Below, piece after piece: positions 18,350 through 26,753 of a stretch of 64,000 bases of DNA. A program made the translations under genes and the position numbers. Every line of letters begins with the position of its first letter. Positions within the stretch are counted from its first letter, which is position 1. The stretch is from CAYWPG01 sp964460035 (GTDB taxonomy: Bacteria > Pseudomonadota > Gammaproteobacteria > Nitrococcales > AK92): the NCBI GenBank assembly GCA_964460035.1, contig CAYWPG010000002.1, forward strand, positions 99,621-163,620, written 5' to 3'. The notes beneath the pieces were generated by a model. It saw only the letters and a program-made list of their open reading frames with translations. It did not search any database and had not been told where the DNA came from.

Positions 18350-18757
18350 ATGAAGAACAATAGGGTGTGGGCGCGCTGGTTAGTGAGCGCGCTGACCGGC
18401 ATCTTCCTTCTGACCAGCGTCTACCTGCCTGCAGCGCAGGCCGGGATGATCAGCACGCAGGCTATCGTGGACCGCCAGCTCGCCGATGAGCAGCGCGCAC
18501 GCCTGCACGCCTTGCTGGAACGCGACGACGTGCGCGACCGCTTGATCGGCTGGGGCGTGGACCCGCAGCAGGCGCAGCAGCGCGTGGACAGCCTGAGCCC
18601 CGCCGAGCTCAACGAGCTGGCCGCGCGCATGGACGAGATGCCCGCCGGCGCCGGGGTACTCAACGCACTGGTGTTCGTGTTCCTGGTACTGCTGGTCACC
18701 GACATCCTCGGCTTTACCGACATTTTCCCCTTCGTGCGCGGCCCCGACCGGCGGTAA
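18350..18757 (+). CDS. PA2779-family small membrane protein
   Basis: 135 residues from ATG 18350, with AGGAG 6 nt upstream. The N-terminal hydrophobic stretch (about 8-30, WLVSALTGIFLLTSVYLPAAQA) looks like a signal peptide. The central part (ALLERDDVRDRLIGWGVDPQQAQQRVDSLSP) has the pattern of the uncharacterised PA2779 family, and a C-terminal hydrophobic helix (VLNALVFVFLVLLVTDILGFTDIF) would anchor it in the membrane. It lies 21 nt before the PA2778-type peptidase gene, the usual partner. The function of the pair is unknown. Confidence 0.85.
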   Translation: MKNNRVWARWLVSALTGIFLLTSVYLPAAQAGMISTQAIVDRQLADEQRARLHALLERDDVRDRLIGWGVDPQQAQQRVDSLSPAELNELAARMDEMPAGAGVLNALVFVFLVLLVTDILGFTDIFPFVRGPDRR

Positions 18758-18778
18758 ACGAGATCAGCCGCCGCCACG

Positions 18779-19717
18779 ATGCTGCGTTTGCTGGGGATCA
18801 TGATGCTGGCGCTGGGGGTCGTCGGCTGCGCTAACCGCCTGCCCGCCCCCACCGCCGGCCAGCAGCGCCAGGCGCCGGTGGAGCTGGCCGATGTGCCTTT
18901 TCATCCGCAGGAGGAGTACCAGTGCGGTCCCGCCGCTCTGGCTACCGTTTTGAACTGGGCCGGGGTAGGGGTACACCCGGACGAGCTCACCGCATCGCTT
19001 TACATTCCCGCCCGGCGCGGCACATTGCAGACGGAGTTGCTTGCTCAGGCGCGCCGTTACGGACGCCTGGCATACCGCATTCCGCCCGAACCCAATGCGC
19101 TCATAGCCGAACTCGCCGCCGGCCACCCGGTGCTGGTCCTACAGAATCTCGGCTTGAGCTGGCTGCCGTTCTGGCACTATGCCGTGGTCGTCGGCTACTC
19201 GCCGGGCGACGAGACCTTCATACTGCGCTCCGGCACTCACCAACGTCACCTCACCCCGGCTCGCACCTTCCTACGCACCTGGGCCCGCAGCAGCAACTGG
19301 GCCATGGTGGTGACGGCTCCGGGAACCGTGCCCGCCAGCGCAGTCCCCGGGGAGTATCTGGCCGCCGCATACGAACTCGAACGTGGCGGACAGCTCGATG
19401 CCGCGGCGCGGGCCTACGCGGCCGGAACCGCCCGTTGGCCTCAAGACCCCAGCCTCGCGCTGGCATTGGGAAACGCGCACTATCATCAGGGCGATCTGGA
19501 AGGCGCCGCAGCGGCTTTTCGCCGGGGGATCGACGCCGGCGCTCCCCCGGCCCTGCTCTACAACAATCTCGCTCACGTTCTGGCCGAACTGGGCCGTCTG
19601 GACGAGGCCGAGAGCGCAGCCCGTGCGGGCCTTGCTCATGCGGGCACCGATACCGGCCATCTTCAGCGCACCTTGGCTCGAATCCGCTGCCAGCGACAAC
19701 CGGGTTGTATCCGCTAA
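18779..19717 (+). CDS. PA2778-family lipoprotein: C39-like cysteine peptidase with TPR domain
   Basis: 312 residues. Lipobox VVGC puts the lipidated cysteine at C17. A C39-like papain-fold domain follows (about 35-180): the presumed nucleophile is C49 in YQCGPAALA, the histidine H133 in FWHYAVVVGY and an acidic residue D144. Residues about 190-300 form TPR-like helical repeats (EYLAAAYELERGGQLDAAARAY and LYNNLAHVLAELGRLDEAES). Bacteriocin-type C39 peptidases cut after double glycine, but this one lacks an ABC transporter and is envelope-bound, so its substrate is unknown. It forms a pair with the PA2779-type gene upstream. Confidence 0.85.
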   Translation: MLRLLGIMMLALGVVGCANRLPAPTAGQQRQAPVELADVPFHPQEEYQCGPAALATVLNWAGVGVHPDELTASLYIPARRGTLQTELLAQARRYGRLAYRIPPEPNALIAELAAGHPVLVLQNLGLSWLPFWHYAVVVGYSPGDETFILRSGTHQRHLTPARTFLRTWARSSNWAMVVTAPGTVPASAVPGEYLAAAYELERGGQLDAAARAYAAGTARWPQDPSLALALGNAHYHQGDLEGAAAAFRRGIDAGAPPALLYNNLAHVLAELGRLDEAESAARAGLAHAGTDTGHLQRTLARIRCQRQPGCIR

Positions 19718-19848
19718 CAGTCCGATTCAATGAATCGGCTCGGGCTGCCAGGCCGGCTTCGCGAGCCTCCGCCACAAGCCAAGATCCGCTGGCTCATAAA
19801 CTCGCGGGAGTATTGTCAGGATCGGAAAAGCCATTACCAACATTCTTG

Positions 19849-19877
19849 TTGCAACGCAGCAAAACGCTTGTTATGCT
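19849..19877 (+). promoter_or_regulatory. Sigma-70 promoter of the phasin gene
   Basis: -35 TTGCAA (19849-19854), an exact 17-nt spacer and -10 TATGCT (19872-19877). The expected start near 19884 gives a leader of about 55 nt before the phasin ATG. Confidence 0.65.
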
Positions 19878-19886
19878 GCAACGCAC
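19850..19886 (+). promoter_or_regulatory. Direct repeat TGCAACGCA over the phasin promoter, possible PhaR-type operator
   Basis: TGCAACGCA occurs at 19850-19858, overlapping the -35, and again at 19878-19886, just past the -10, 28 nt apart. Each copy lies in a near-palindrome of form (T/C)TGC-AAC-GCA(G/C). TGC-rich palindromes of this kind are what PhaR repressors bind at phasin promoters in other bacteria, as I recall. No phaR gene is in the window. Confidence 0.4.
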
Positions 19887-19938
19887 AATGACAAACCGAT
19901 AAGGCCCCCCTAGGTTTGTGAAACGAGGTAATTACGCC

Positions 19939-20283
19939 ATGCAATTCGAAGACTTTTTCGGTAAGAACGCCTTTCCGGTCCTATCGCTGGAGACGGTGCG
20001 CGACCTCAACCGTCTGGCGCTGGATACCACCGAAAAGCTGGTCGACTTCCAACTGGACAAGGCTCGCACTTATACCAGCCTGGGCTTCACGGAGCTGCGC
20101 GCAGCCCTTCAGGTAAAGGACCTCGGCAGCCTGCAGAACTACCTGGCAGGCCGGTCCGAGACCGCGCGCCAGCTAGGCGAACAACTGCAAAACGACGTCA
20201 AGACACTGGCCGAGATAGGCAGTCACTACAGCCGGGAGACTCAGAAGCTGGTTCGCCCCCAGACCGGCAAGAAAGCCGCCTGA
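19939..20283 (+). CDS. Phasin family protein (polyhydroxyalkanoate granule coat)
   Basis: 114 residues from ATG 19939 with an ACGAGGT ribosome-binding site; the upstream in-frame start at 19918 would include that site. It is a small, all-helical, amphipathic protein: FEDFFGKNAFPVLSLETVRDLNRLALDTTEKLVDFQLDKART is the usual phasin opening. Phasins coat polyhydroxyalkanoate granules and control their number and size. The gene stands alone with its own promoter and strong terminator, as is common for abundantly expressed phasins. No PHA synthase gene is in the window. Confidence 0.85.
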   Translation: MQFEDFFGKNAFPVLSLETVRDLNRLALDTTEKLVDFQLDKARTYTSLGFTELRAALQVKDLGSLQNYLAGRSETARQLGEQLQNDVKTLAEIGSHYSRETQKLVRPQTGKKAA

Positions 20284-20290
20284 GCCGACC

Positions 20291-20311
20291 TTTGCGCGAT
20301 AATCGCGCAAA
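20291..20311. other. Palindrome just past the phasin stop
   Basis: TTTGCGCGAT and ATCGCGCAAA are perfect inverted repeats around one central A. It may be a secondary transcript-end hairpin ahead of the main terminator, or a protein-binding palindrome. Confidence 0.35.
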
Positions 20312-20315
20312 CAAC

Positions 20316-20354
20316 AAAAAGGGGCGGGCCTTCGAAAAGGCCCGCCCCTTTTTT
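20316..20354 (+). terminator. Strong rho-independent terminator after the phasin gene, bidirectional
   Basis: A 12-bp perfect GC-rich stem (20321-20332 with 20337-20348) with tetraloop CGAA is flanked by A5 on the left and T6 on the right. It should end phasin transcription and, from the other side, the YfaZ-like gene. Confidence 0.9.
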
Positions 20355-20403
20355 CAACATCGCCTGCCACGGCCGCCGCCGCGGTATCGGCCAGCCTAGC
20401 TGG

Positions 20404-20961
20404 TCAGAACCCTAAGCGCAGCCCTATGTGCACGGTGTCGTCCAGCTCATAGCTGCCGTAATCGTCCAGCCGCACCCGCAGCTCGCGCCAGCCGACGAAC
20501 AGCGCAGCGTTCGGCAGCACCTGGGCCTGAGCGCGCACGCTCCATTCCCGCACGCCGGACGAGTCGCCGAAAGTCAGGATATTGGGCGCCACGTAACCGC
20601 TCGCCGACAAGGTTACCGGCGTCCCGGGAATCGTGTAGCCGATCCCCGCACCCAGACCGAAGGAGAGCAGGGTCTCCTCGGCTTCGTCCACGTGCACGCC
20701 CCAGCTCTTCAAGCCGATGGCGAAGCTCAACGCATCGTCCATGCGCCCGGTGGACTGGAAACCCAGCGTAGCGGCAAGATCGTTATCTTCGTTGAAGAGG
20801 AAACCGACGCTCACATCGCCATCCTGCAGACCAAGGTTCTGCGCCCCGGTGGCATAGATAAGCTCGGCCATGGAATCGTTCAGTTTCAGATCCAGGCTAT
20901 CGGCCTGAGCGGTGGAAGCCAGCGCCAATGGCAGCAAGGCCGCAACAAGTGTTCGACGCAT
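20404..20961 (-). CDS. YfaZ-family outer-membrane protein
   Basis: 185 residues. A signal peptide (LVAALLPLALASTAQA, cut near residue 20) is followed by DSLDLKLNDSMAELIYATG and alternating beta-strand segments ending in HIGLRLGF, with a C-terminal phenylalanine as in outer-membrane barrels. It matches the YfaZ family, which has no firmly established function. AAGGAG lies upstream of the ATG. It shares the bidirectional terminator with the phasin gene. Confidence 0.8.
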   Translation of the reverse strand: MRRTLVAALLPLALASTAQADSLDLKLNDSMAELIYATGAQNLGLQDGDVSVGFLFNEDNDLAATLGFQSTGRMDDALSFAIGLKSWGVHVDEAEETLLSFGLGAGIGYTIPGTPVTLSASGYVAPNILTFGDSSGVREWSVRAQAQVLPNAALFVGWRELRVRLDDYGSYELDDTVHIGLRLGF

Positions 20962-21305
20962 GACGCGCTCCTTGTCGTTCGTAAAGTTAACGCGTTCAGG
21001 TGCTAGGATGTTTGTCCCGGCATTTCGCAGCTACGCTCGCCGCGCCCCGCTGGACACATGCGAACCACGGCGCCGGCCAAACACCCGGGAACAACCCCCA
21101 ATGCCGCTGCCGTAGGGCCTGCAGCGACCGGCTAGAACAGCCGCACGGTTGGCCAGTCGCCGCCCCCGCGCCTTTAGCTAACGCGCGCCCATCGTAGCAG
21201 CTTGCCCATATTAGCGGAATCGGTATTAACGGAATCGTGAACCGCCCCGATATTCCGTCTTATGGCCGTGTCGCAAAGAATCAAAGCAGCACACCGCGCT
21301 CACGT
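20962..21305. other. Intergenic region upstream of the yfaZ-like gene (344 nt)
   Basis: Between the GFA-family stop and the YfaZ-like start, both on the minus strand. It includes a short direct repeat CGGAATCG (two copies near 21217-21236). No gene or terminator with a T-run is seen; it presumably holds the yfaZ-like promoter. Confidence 0.35.
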
Positions 21306-21803
21306 TCAAGACCGTTGCCACAAACCGTGCCGTCGGTGCCATTCTTCTATCGACTCTTCCGGATAGCCGCCGAAGCGCGCGTCCTGTGGCCGCAAGTCCG
21401 GCTCGCACCAGGCCGGCGCGAAGTCCAACATCATGTGCACCCTCTCGGGCGGCACAGGCAAAGGCGTATCTATGGCCGACGCGAAGGGATGCACCAGCTC
21501 GGGCCAGCGCGGATCGAACAGCCACAACGGACTGCCGCACTCGCCGCAGAAATGCCGCTGCCCGGGGCTGCGGCCATGCGCATCGGCGTCCGCGCGATCG
21601 CCCAGCCGGGCTCTGTACACCTTCAAATGACGCTTGCCGGTCACGCGCAGGCTGTCCGCTGCGGCCATGATGTTGATCGCGTAACCGCCGGCGCCGGCGG
21701 TCTTACGGCAAATCGAGCAATAGCATCGCTGATACGGATAAGGCGCAGCGGAACGACAGCTGAACGTCACCGCGCGGCAGTGACAAGCTCCCTCTAGTTT
21801 CAT
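21306..21803 (-). CDS. GFA / CENP-V family zinc protein
   Basis: 165 residues. Zinc-binding cysteines of the GFA fold are present: ACHCRAVTF (C7 and C9), RCYCSICRK (27-35) and HFCGECGSPLW (84-94). The family is named after glutathione-dependent formaldehyde-activating enzyme, but most members have unknown substrates, so formaldehyde handling is only a possibility. GGGAGG precedes the ATG. It lies 69 nt downstream of purT on the same strand. Confidence 0.85.
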   Translation of the reverse strand: MKLEGACHCRAVTFSCRSAAPYPYQRCYCSICRKTAGAGGYAINIMAAADSLRVTGKRHLKVYRARLGDRADADAHGRSPGQRHFCGECGSPLWLFDPRWPELVHPFASAIDTPLPVPPERVHMMLDFAPAWCEPDLRPQDARFGGYPEESIEEWHRRHGLWQRS

Positions 21804-21872
21804 GCCCCCTCCCTGTGGCGTCGCAATCCCCGGCGTGTGCCGGAACTATCCAAGCCAAATGCCGGGCCCGAA

Positions 21873-23057
21873 CTAATCGAGCTTCACGGCAATCGCGGCG
21901 GCAGCCGCGTTGGCCTTGGCACGCGCGGCTGTTATGTCGCCGGCCAGCGCCAGCGCAACGCCCATACGACGGCGGCCGCGCACCTCGGGTTTGCCGAACA
22001 GTCTAAGCTGGGTGTCCGGCTCGGCCAGGCTGCGCTCCACGTTCTCGTAACGAATGCGGTCCGAGTCCCCATCGACCAGAACCACACTGGATGCTGCCGG
22101 ACCGCGCTGGCGCACGACCGGAATCGGCAAGCCGAGGATGGCCCGCGCGTGCAAGGCAAATTCGGACAAGTCCTGCGAAATCAGCGTCACCAGCCCGGTG
22201 TCGTGCGGTCGCGGCGAGACTTCGCTGAAGTAAACGGTCTCGCCCTTCACGAAGAACTCCATCCCGAACACGCCGACGCCTCCCAGCGCTTGGCTTACCG
22301 CCGTTGCCATGCGCTGGGCCTCGGCCAGCGCCGCCGGCGCCATTGGCTGCGGCTGCCAGGACTCGCGATAGTCGCCATCCTCCTGTCTGTGCCCGATGGG
22401 CTCGCAGAAGGTGACGCCGCCCGCATGGCGAACCGTCAGCAGGGTGATCTCGTAATCGAACTCTACCAGCGCCTCCACGATCACTTTGCCGCGGCCGGCG
22501 CGACCGCCTTCCTGGGCATAACGCCAGGCAGGCTCAATATGCTGCTCGCTGCGCACCACACTCTGGCCCTTGCCCGACGAGCTCATGATGGGCTTGACCA
22601 CACACGGCAGCCCGATCTCGCGCACCGCCTGCTGGTATTCCTCGGGAGAGCTGGCGAAACGGTAAGCCGAGGTGCGCAAACCCAGCTCCTCGGCAGCGAG
22701 TCGTCGAATCCCCTCGCGATCCATGGTCAGGCGCGTGGCGCGGGCAGTGGGAATCACCCGGAACCCCTCCGCTTCCAGTGCGACCAGCTCGTCGGTGGCG
22801 ATGGCCTCGACCTCCGGCACGATCAACGCGGGGCGCTCTCGCTCCACCACCGCCCTTAGCGCAGCCGCATCGAGCATATCGATCACGTGACTGCGATGCG
22901 CCACCTGCATGGCGGGCGCGTTCGCATAACGATCCACAGCCACGACTTCGACACCGAACCGCTGCAGCTCTATCGCCACCTCTTTGCCGAGCTCACCGGC
23001 ACCAAGCAGCATCACGCGAGTTGCATTGGGGCTAAGGGGGGTTCCTAGCGTAGTCAT
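21873..23057 (-). CDS. purT: Formate-dependent phosphoribosylglycinamide formyltransferase PurT
   Basis: 394 residues from ATG 23057, giving the family start MTTLGTPLSPNATRVMLLGAG; a further in-frame start at 23105 adds 16 atypical residues. It is an ATP-grasp enzyme with KPIMSSSGKGQS (ATP lid), GVFGMEFFV and EVSPRPHDTGLVT near the active site. It makes formyl-GAR from GAR, formate and ATP in step three of purine synthesis, as an alternative to folate-dependent PurN. A REP-like inverted repeat lies upstream. Confidence 0.95.
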   Translation of the reverse strand: MTTLGTPLSPNATRVMLLGAGELGKEVAIELQRFGVEVVAVDRYANAPAMQVAHRSHVIDMLDAAALRAVVERERPALIVPEVEAIATDELVALEAEGFRVIPTARATRLTMDREGIRRLAAEELGLRTSAYRFASSPEEYQQAVREIGLPCVVKPIMSSSGKGQSVVRSEQHIEPAWRYAQEGGRAGRGKVIVEALVEFDYEITLLTVRHAGGVTFCEPIGHRQEDGDYRESWQPQPMAPAALAEAQRMATAVSQALGGVGVFGMEFFVKGETVYFSEVSPRPHDTGLVTLISQDLSEFALHARAILGLPIPVVRQRGPAASSVVLVDGDSDRIRYENVERSLAEPDTQLRLFGKPEVRGRRRMGVALALAGDITAARAKANAAAAAIAVKLD

Positions 23058-23200
23058 ACCAGCGCTCACATCGATTGCGGACCGAGTCCGGGCAGCGCTT
23101 GCCATAGTAGCCGACAGCGCCGGCGCGCCGCCACCGGCGCCTTTCCTATGGGGGCTGCTCCAACACGGGTGGATTGCGTCAACAGGTGGGGCCTGTTTCT

Positions 23201-23281
23201 GTGGGAGCGCACCCCTTGGCGCGAAAGTTTTTCCCGGCTGCGGCGGGAATGTGAAGATTCGCGGCCAGGGGGCGTTCCCAC
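23201..23281. repeat. Pair of inverted REP-like elements
   Basis: GTGGGAGCGCACCCC...GGCGCGAA (23201-23225) and, on the other strand, GTGGGAACGCCCCC...CCGCGAA (23281-23258) are near-identical and point at each other about 32 nt apart. The GTGGGAGCG...CGCGAA form is like the extragenic palindromic REP elements of pseudomonads and relatives. They sit in the gap between the acyl-CoA dehydrogenase stop and the purT start. Confidence 0.7.
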
Positions 23282-23304
23282 CGGGCGGCCTGCGCCGCCG
23301 CGGC

Positions 23305-25104
23305 TCAGAACCAAGCGTCCTGCATGTCCAGGCAAGTAGAATCCAGATTACGCAGCAGCTCGGCTTGGCCAGCCGTCATCGCCAACTCCCAGCGGTGGAA
23401 ATATTGCGCGGCCTGCAGCTTGCCACGATAGAACTCAGCATCGGCACCGGCAGCCCCTGCCTCCAGTGCGCGTGCGGCGGCCACGGCTTGTCGCACCCAC
23501 TGCCAAGCCAGTACGAAGCGGCTGAAGAAATCGAGAAACAGGTACGAATTGGCCAGTGCCTTTTCGGGACCTTGCTGCGCCAGCGCCTGCTGCAGCGTTT
23601 CGACCACCAGTAGCACCCGATCGCGCATGGCGGCCAGCGACTCGCCAAGCGCTCGGGTCGCCTGCAGCTGCTGCGCTTGCGCGAGCGTAGCCGCCACCTC
23701 TTCGAGCAGCGCGGCCAGCCCGGCGCCGCCGTTCTGCCCCAGCTTGCGCCCGAGCAGATCCAGGGACTGAATACCATCCGTGCCTTCGTGAATCGGATTG
23801 AGCCGGTTGTCCCGGTAGAACTGCTCTACCGGATAGTCGCGGGTATAGCCCGCACCGCCCAGAATCTGGATGGCCAGCTCGTTGGCCTTGCAACCGAACT
23901 GGGAACTGCCCGCCTTCACCACCGGCGTCAGCAGATCCAGCAGCTCCTGCGCACGTGCGGCAGCGTCCGCTGCGCCCGTCTTGATCTCGTCCACCAGCCT
24001 CGCGGCGTATAAGCACAGCGCGAAACAGCCCTCTACATAGGCCTTCTGCGCCAGCAGCATGCGGCGCACATCCGCATGCTGCACTATGGGCACCTGAGGG
24101 CTGGCCGGGTCGCGCGCCTGCGGCAGGCGCCCTTGCGGGCGGTTGCGGGCATACTCCAGCGAGTGCAGATAGCCGCGGTAACCCAGCATTACCGCTCCCA
24201 GGCCCACTCCAATGCGCGCCTCGTTCATCATGTGGAACATATAGCTGAGCCCGCGCCCGGGCTCGCCGACCAGGTAGCCCACCGCACCGCCCCGATCGCC
24301 GAAGTTGAGCACGGTAGAAGTGGTGCCCCGGTAACCCATCTTGTGCAGCAGGCCGGCCAGCGTGATGTCGTTGCGCACGCTCTCGCCGTTCTCCCCGGGC
24401 AGGAACTTGGGGACGATGAACAGGGAAATGCCTTTCACTCCGGCGGGCGCACCTTCTATGCGTGCCAACACCAAGTGGATGATATTGGTGCCGAAGTCGT
24501 GCTCGGCGGCCGATATGAAGATCTTGTTGCCGCGGATGCGGTAAGTGCCGTCGCTGTGCGGCACCGCCTGCGTCTTGATATCGCCCAGTGACGATCCGGC
24601 ATGAGGCTCGGTAAGCGCCATGGTGCCCGTGGCGCGCCCGTCCAGCAGCGGCATCAGGAACTGGGCTTTCTGCTGTTCGCTGCCAAAGGCATGAATAAGA
24701 TTGGCCGCCGCGGTGCTGAGCATGGCGTAGGCGGAGAAGCTGATGTTCGCGGCATGGAAAATCGCGCTGCAGCTGCTGGCGATGGTGTTGGGCAGCTGCA
24801 TTCCGCCCAGCTCCGCATCATGGTGCGCGGCCACGAAGCCCGCCTTGGCATGCGCCAGCACAGCCGCCGCCGTCTCCGGAATCGTAATGGCGCCGCCGTT
24901 GCGAAACTCCGGTTCCTGCTCGTCTGCCTTGCGGTTGTACGGCTCGAAATACTGAGTGGCGAGCTGACGCGCAGTGGCGATGGCGCTATCGAAGGTCGCA
25001 CGGTCGTGATCGGCAAAACGAGGCCGCTGGGTCAGGCTTTCGACGTCCAGCAACTCGTAGAGCTGAAACTCAAGGTCGCGGAAGTTCAGCAGCGTCTCGG
25101 ACAT
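23305..25104 (-). CDS. Acyl-CoA dehydrogenase with C-terminal extension (AcdA/DmdC-like)
   Basis: 599 residues. The FAD-dependent dehydrogenase fold shows MALTEPHAGSSLGDIKT (162-178), FISAAEHD (196-203) and the catalytic glutamate E440 in NPIHEGTDGIQ. A C-terminal helical domain of about 130 residues marks the long bacterial subgroup that includes 3-methylmercaptopropionyl-CoA dehydrogenases. It oxidises an acyl-CoA to the 2-enoyl-CoA, passing electrons to ETF; chain specificity cannot be read. Upstream on the same strand is an SDR dehydrogenase, suggesting a shared catabolic route. Confidence 0.9.
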   Translation of the reverse strand: MSETLLNFRDLEFQLYELLDVESLTQRPRFADHDRATFDSAIATARQLATQYFEPYNRKADEQEPEFRNGGAITIPETAAAVLAHAKAGFVAAHHDAELGGMQLPNTIASSCSAIFHAANISFSAYAMLSTAAANLIHAFGSEQQKAQFLMPLLDGRATGTMALTEPHAGSSLGDIKTQAVPHSDGTYRIRGNKIFISAAEHDFGTNIIHLVLARIEGAPAGVKGISLFIVPKFLPGENGESVRNDITLAGLLHKMGYRGTTSTVLNFGDRGGAVGYLVGEPGRGLSYMFHMMNEARIGVGLGAVMLGYRGYLHSLEYARNRPQGRLPQARDPASPQVPIVQHADVRRMLLAQKAYVEGCFALCLYAARLVDEIKTGAADAAARAQELLDLLTPVVKAGSSQFGCKANELAIQILGGAGYTRDYPVEQFYRDNRLNPIHEGTDGIQSLDLLGRKLGQNGGAGLAALLEEVAATLAQAQQLQATRALGESLAAMRDRVLLVVETLQQALAQQGPEKALANSYLFLDFFSRFVLAWQWVRQAVAAARALEAGAAGADAEFYRGKLQAAQYFHRWELAMTAGQAELLRNLDSTCLDMQDAWF

Positions 25105-25301
25105 GATACCCTCCTCAGGGGGCGGCTCTTACGCGTCGAGCCCGGCACGGCTCTCAAGGTCGCGCGTTCGCAGCGACGTCGGCACGGATGCCGCGCAACC
25201 CATGCCCGGCACCGACCGATGCGCTCTGCGCTGGGAAGTTGAAACGAGTGGGAAGTAGGGTACGCGATCCGAACGATTTGGCGAACGCAAGCCAGTGGTC
25301 C

Positions 25302-25349
25302 GCAGCCTGCAGGGACAGGCTGCCGGCGGGTGCCTGAAGGCACCCGCCG
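25302..25349 (-). other. Two abutting hairpins between the SDR and acyl-CoA dehydrogenase genes
   Basis: GCAGCCTG/CAGGCTGC (8 bp, 25302-25323) is directly followed by an 11-bp perfect stem (25324-25334 with 25339-25349) with loop TGAA. They lie about 10 nt past the SDR stop. There is no T-run, so they may stabilise the upstream message or attenuate read-through rather than end transcription. Confidence 0.5.
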
Positions 25350-25358
25350 CAGGATTTC

Positions 25359-26123
25359 TCAGGCGAGCGAACCGCCGTCGACGACGATGCAGGCGCCCGT
25401 GGTGAAGCTGGCGGCATCGGAGACAAGGTAGAGCACGGTACCGGCCATCTCTTCGGGTTTGGCCGAGCGCTGCAGCGGGATATTCTGAATCACCCGGTTG
25501 TGGATGTCCGGGTTGGTAAACAGCGCGGAGGCGAACTTGGTCTCGGTCAGGCCCGGCAACAGCGCATTGACGCGGATGTTGTAGCGGCCGCACTCCTTGG
25601 CGAAGGCCTTGGTCATGTTGATAACCGCCGCCTTGGTGATGGAGTAGACCGCCTGCTGCCCGCCCGGGCGAACGCCGTTGACCGACGCGGTATTGACGAT
25701 CACGCCGCCGCCCTGGTCGCGCATCATCCTGCCGAACTTGGTCGACATGAAGAAGTAGCCACGAATATTGACGTCTACGGTCTTCTGATATGCCGCAAGG
25801 TCCGTGTCCAGCACGTGACCGAAGTACGGGTTGGTGGCCGCGTTGTTGACCAGGATGTCCAAGCGTCCGAACTCGTTGCGGACGTACTCCTCGATGGCGT
25901 CGATCTGCTCCATGTCGCCGACGTGGCAGGCAAATGCCGAGGCTTTGCCACCCGCCTCGCGAATCTCTGCGGCGACCTTCTCGCAATCGCCCAGCTTACG
26001 GCTGGAGACAATGACGTGCGCACCATACTGAGCCAGCAGCTTGGCGATCGCCTCGCCGATGCCGCGGCTGGCGCCGGTTACCAGGGCGATCTTGCCCGTC
26101 AGATCGAACAGATTGCGTTGCAT
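25359..26123 (-). CDS. Short-chain dehydrogenase/reductase (classical SDR)
   Basis: 254 residues. Cofactor loop TGASRGIG (16-23), NNAAT (93-97) and the catalytic S147, Y160 and K164 (YSITK) are intact. Two arginines in the VSSRK region (41-42) suggest NADP(H), but this is not certain. An Fe-S or metal site is absent. It lies 254 nt upstream of the acyl-CoA dehydrogenase gene on the same strand; together they suggest oxidation of an acyl or alcohol substrate. An AGGAG ribosome-binding site precedes the ATG. Confidence 0.9.
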   Translation of the reverse strand: MQRNLFDLTGKIALVTGASRGIGEAIAKLLAQYGAHVIVSSRKLGDCEKVAAEIREAGGKASAFACHVGDMEQIDAIEEYVRNEFGRLDILVNNAATNPYFGHVLDTDLAAYQKTVDVNIRGYFFMSTKFGRMMRDQGGGVIVNTASVNGVRPGGQQAVYSITKAAVINMTKAFAKECGRYNIRVNALLPGLTETKFASALFTNPDIHNRVIQNIPLQRSAKPEEMAGTVLYLVSDAASFTTGACIVVDGGSLA

Positions 26124-26418
26124 AAAAGCTTCTCCTCCAATGAACGGACGGGCTAATGCCCGAGAACCCTATCTAATCGTCGCGACGGCTGCTTACACAT
26201 CCCGGCAAGCGACGGCCCGAGCCGGCTAGGCTGCGACAACGGAGCCGAGCGCCGTCTTGCGGCACCCTTCCCAAGCCACAACCTGTCCAACCCTCGGCAA
26301 TCGCGGCACCGAACTTTAGAAATCAGATGCTTACGACCCGTCCGAGCCGATTCGGTACGCACCACAGGCATCGCAGGCATTACTGAACGGCGATCGCCCC
26401 GCCACCTCGGGCAAGCCA

Positions 26419-26446
26419 GCCCCTGGCATACAGCCAGGGGCTGTTC
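26419..26446 (+). terminator. Terminator-like hairpin in the long intergenic region
   Basis: AGCCCCTGGC and GCCAGGGGCT form a 10-bp perfect stem with loop ATACA, followed on the plus strand by GTTCTTGTATTT. No recognised plus-strand gene precedes it, which hints at an unannotated small transcript from about 26160-26418. Confidence 0.5.
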
Positions 26447-26753
26447 TTGTATTTCACGCCTGCGCAAGGCCGCAAACGCCGCCCAATGATACGCCCCGGG
26501 ACTGATATCTCGCGGACACGTATCACGGGCGCGCAATGCAAGCGGAACGCCCCCTAGGGCCACCGACTATAAAGCGTGCGCCGCTTTGCCGTCCACTATG
26601 AGCGGCCACAGCGACCTTCTGCCATGAGGGCATCGCCCCTGCGGGTCTGCCAACCTGGCTGCGCAGCAAACCCCGCTCGTTACTCCCATGTGCTTGCCAA
26701 AGGCCACACCAATGCCACTAGCAGGAGTTTGCGGTAGCTAACGCAAGCGCTAT

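Noticed and set aside
26270..26356. tRNA-like stretch ending in ACCA
   Set aside because: The acceptor arm does not pair and there is no T-loop TTCRANNC sequence.
26153..26563. Minus-strand open frame of 136 codons in the long intergenic gap
   Set aside because: Arg-rich composition, no ribosome-binding site, no family resemblance; it crosses the hairpin at 26419.
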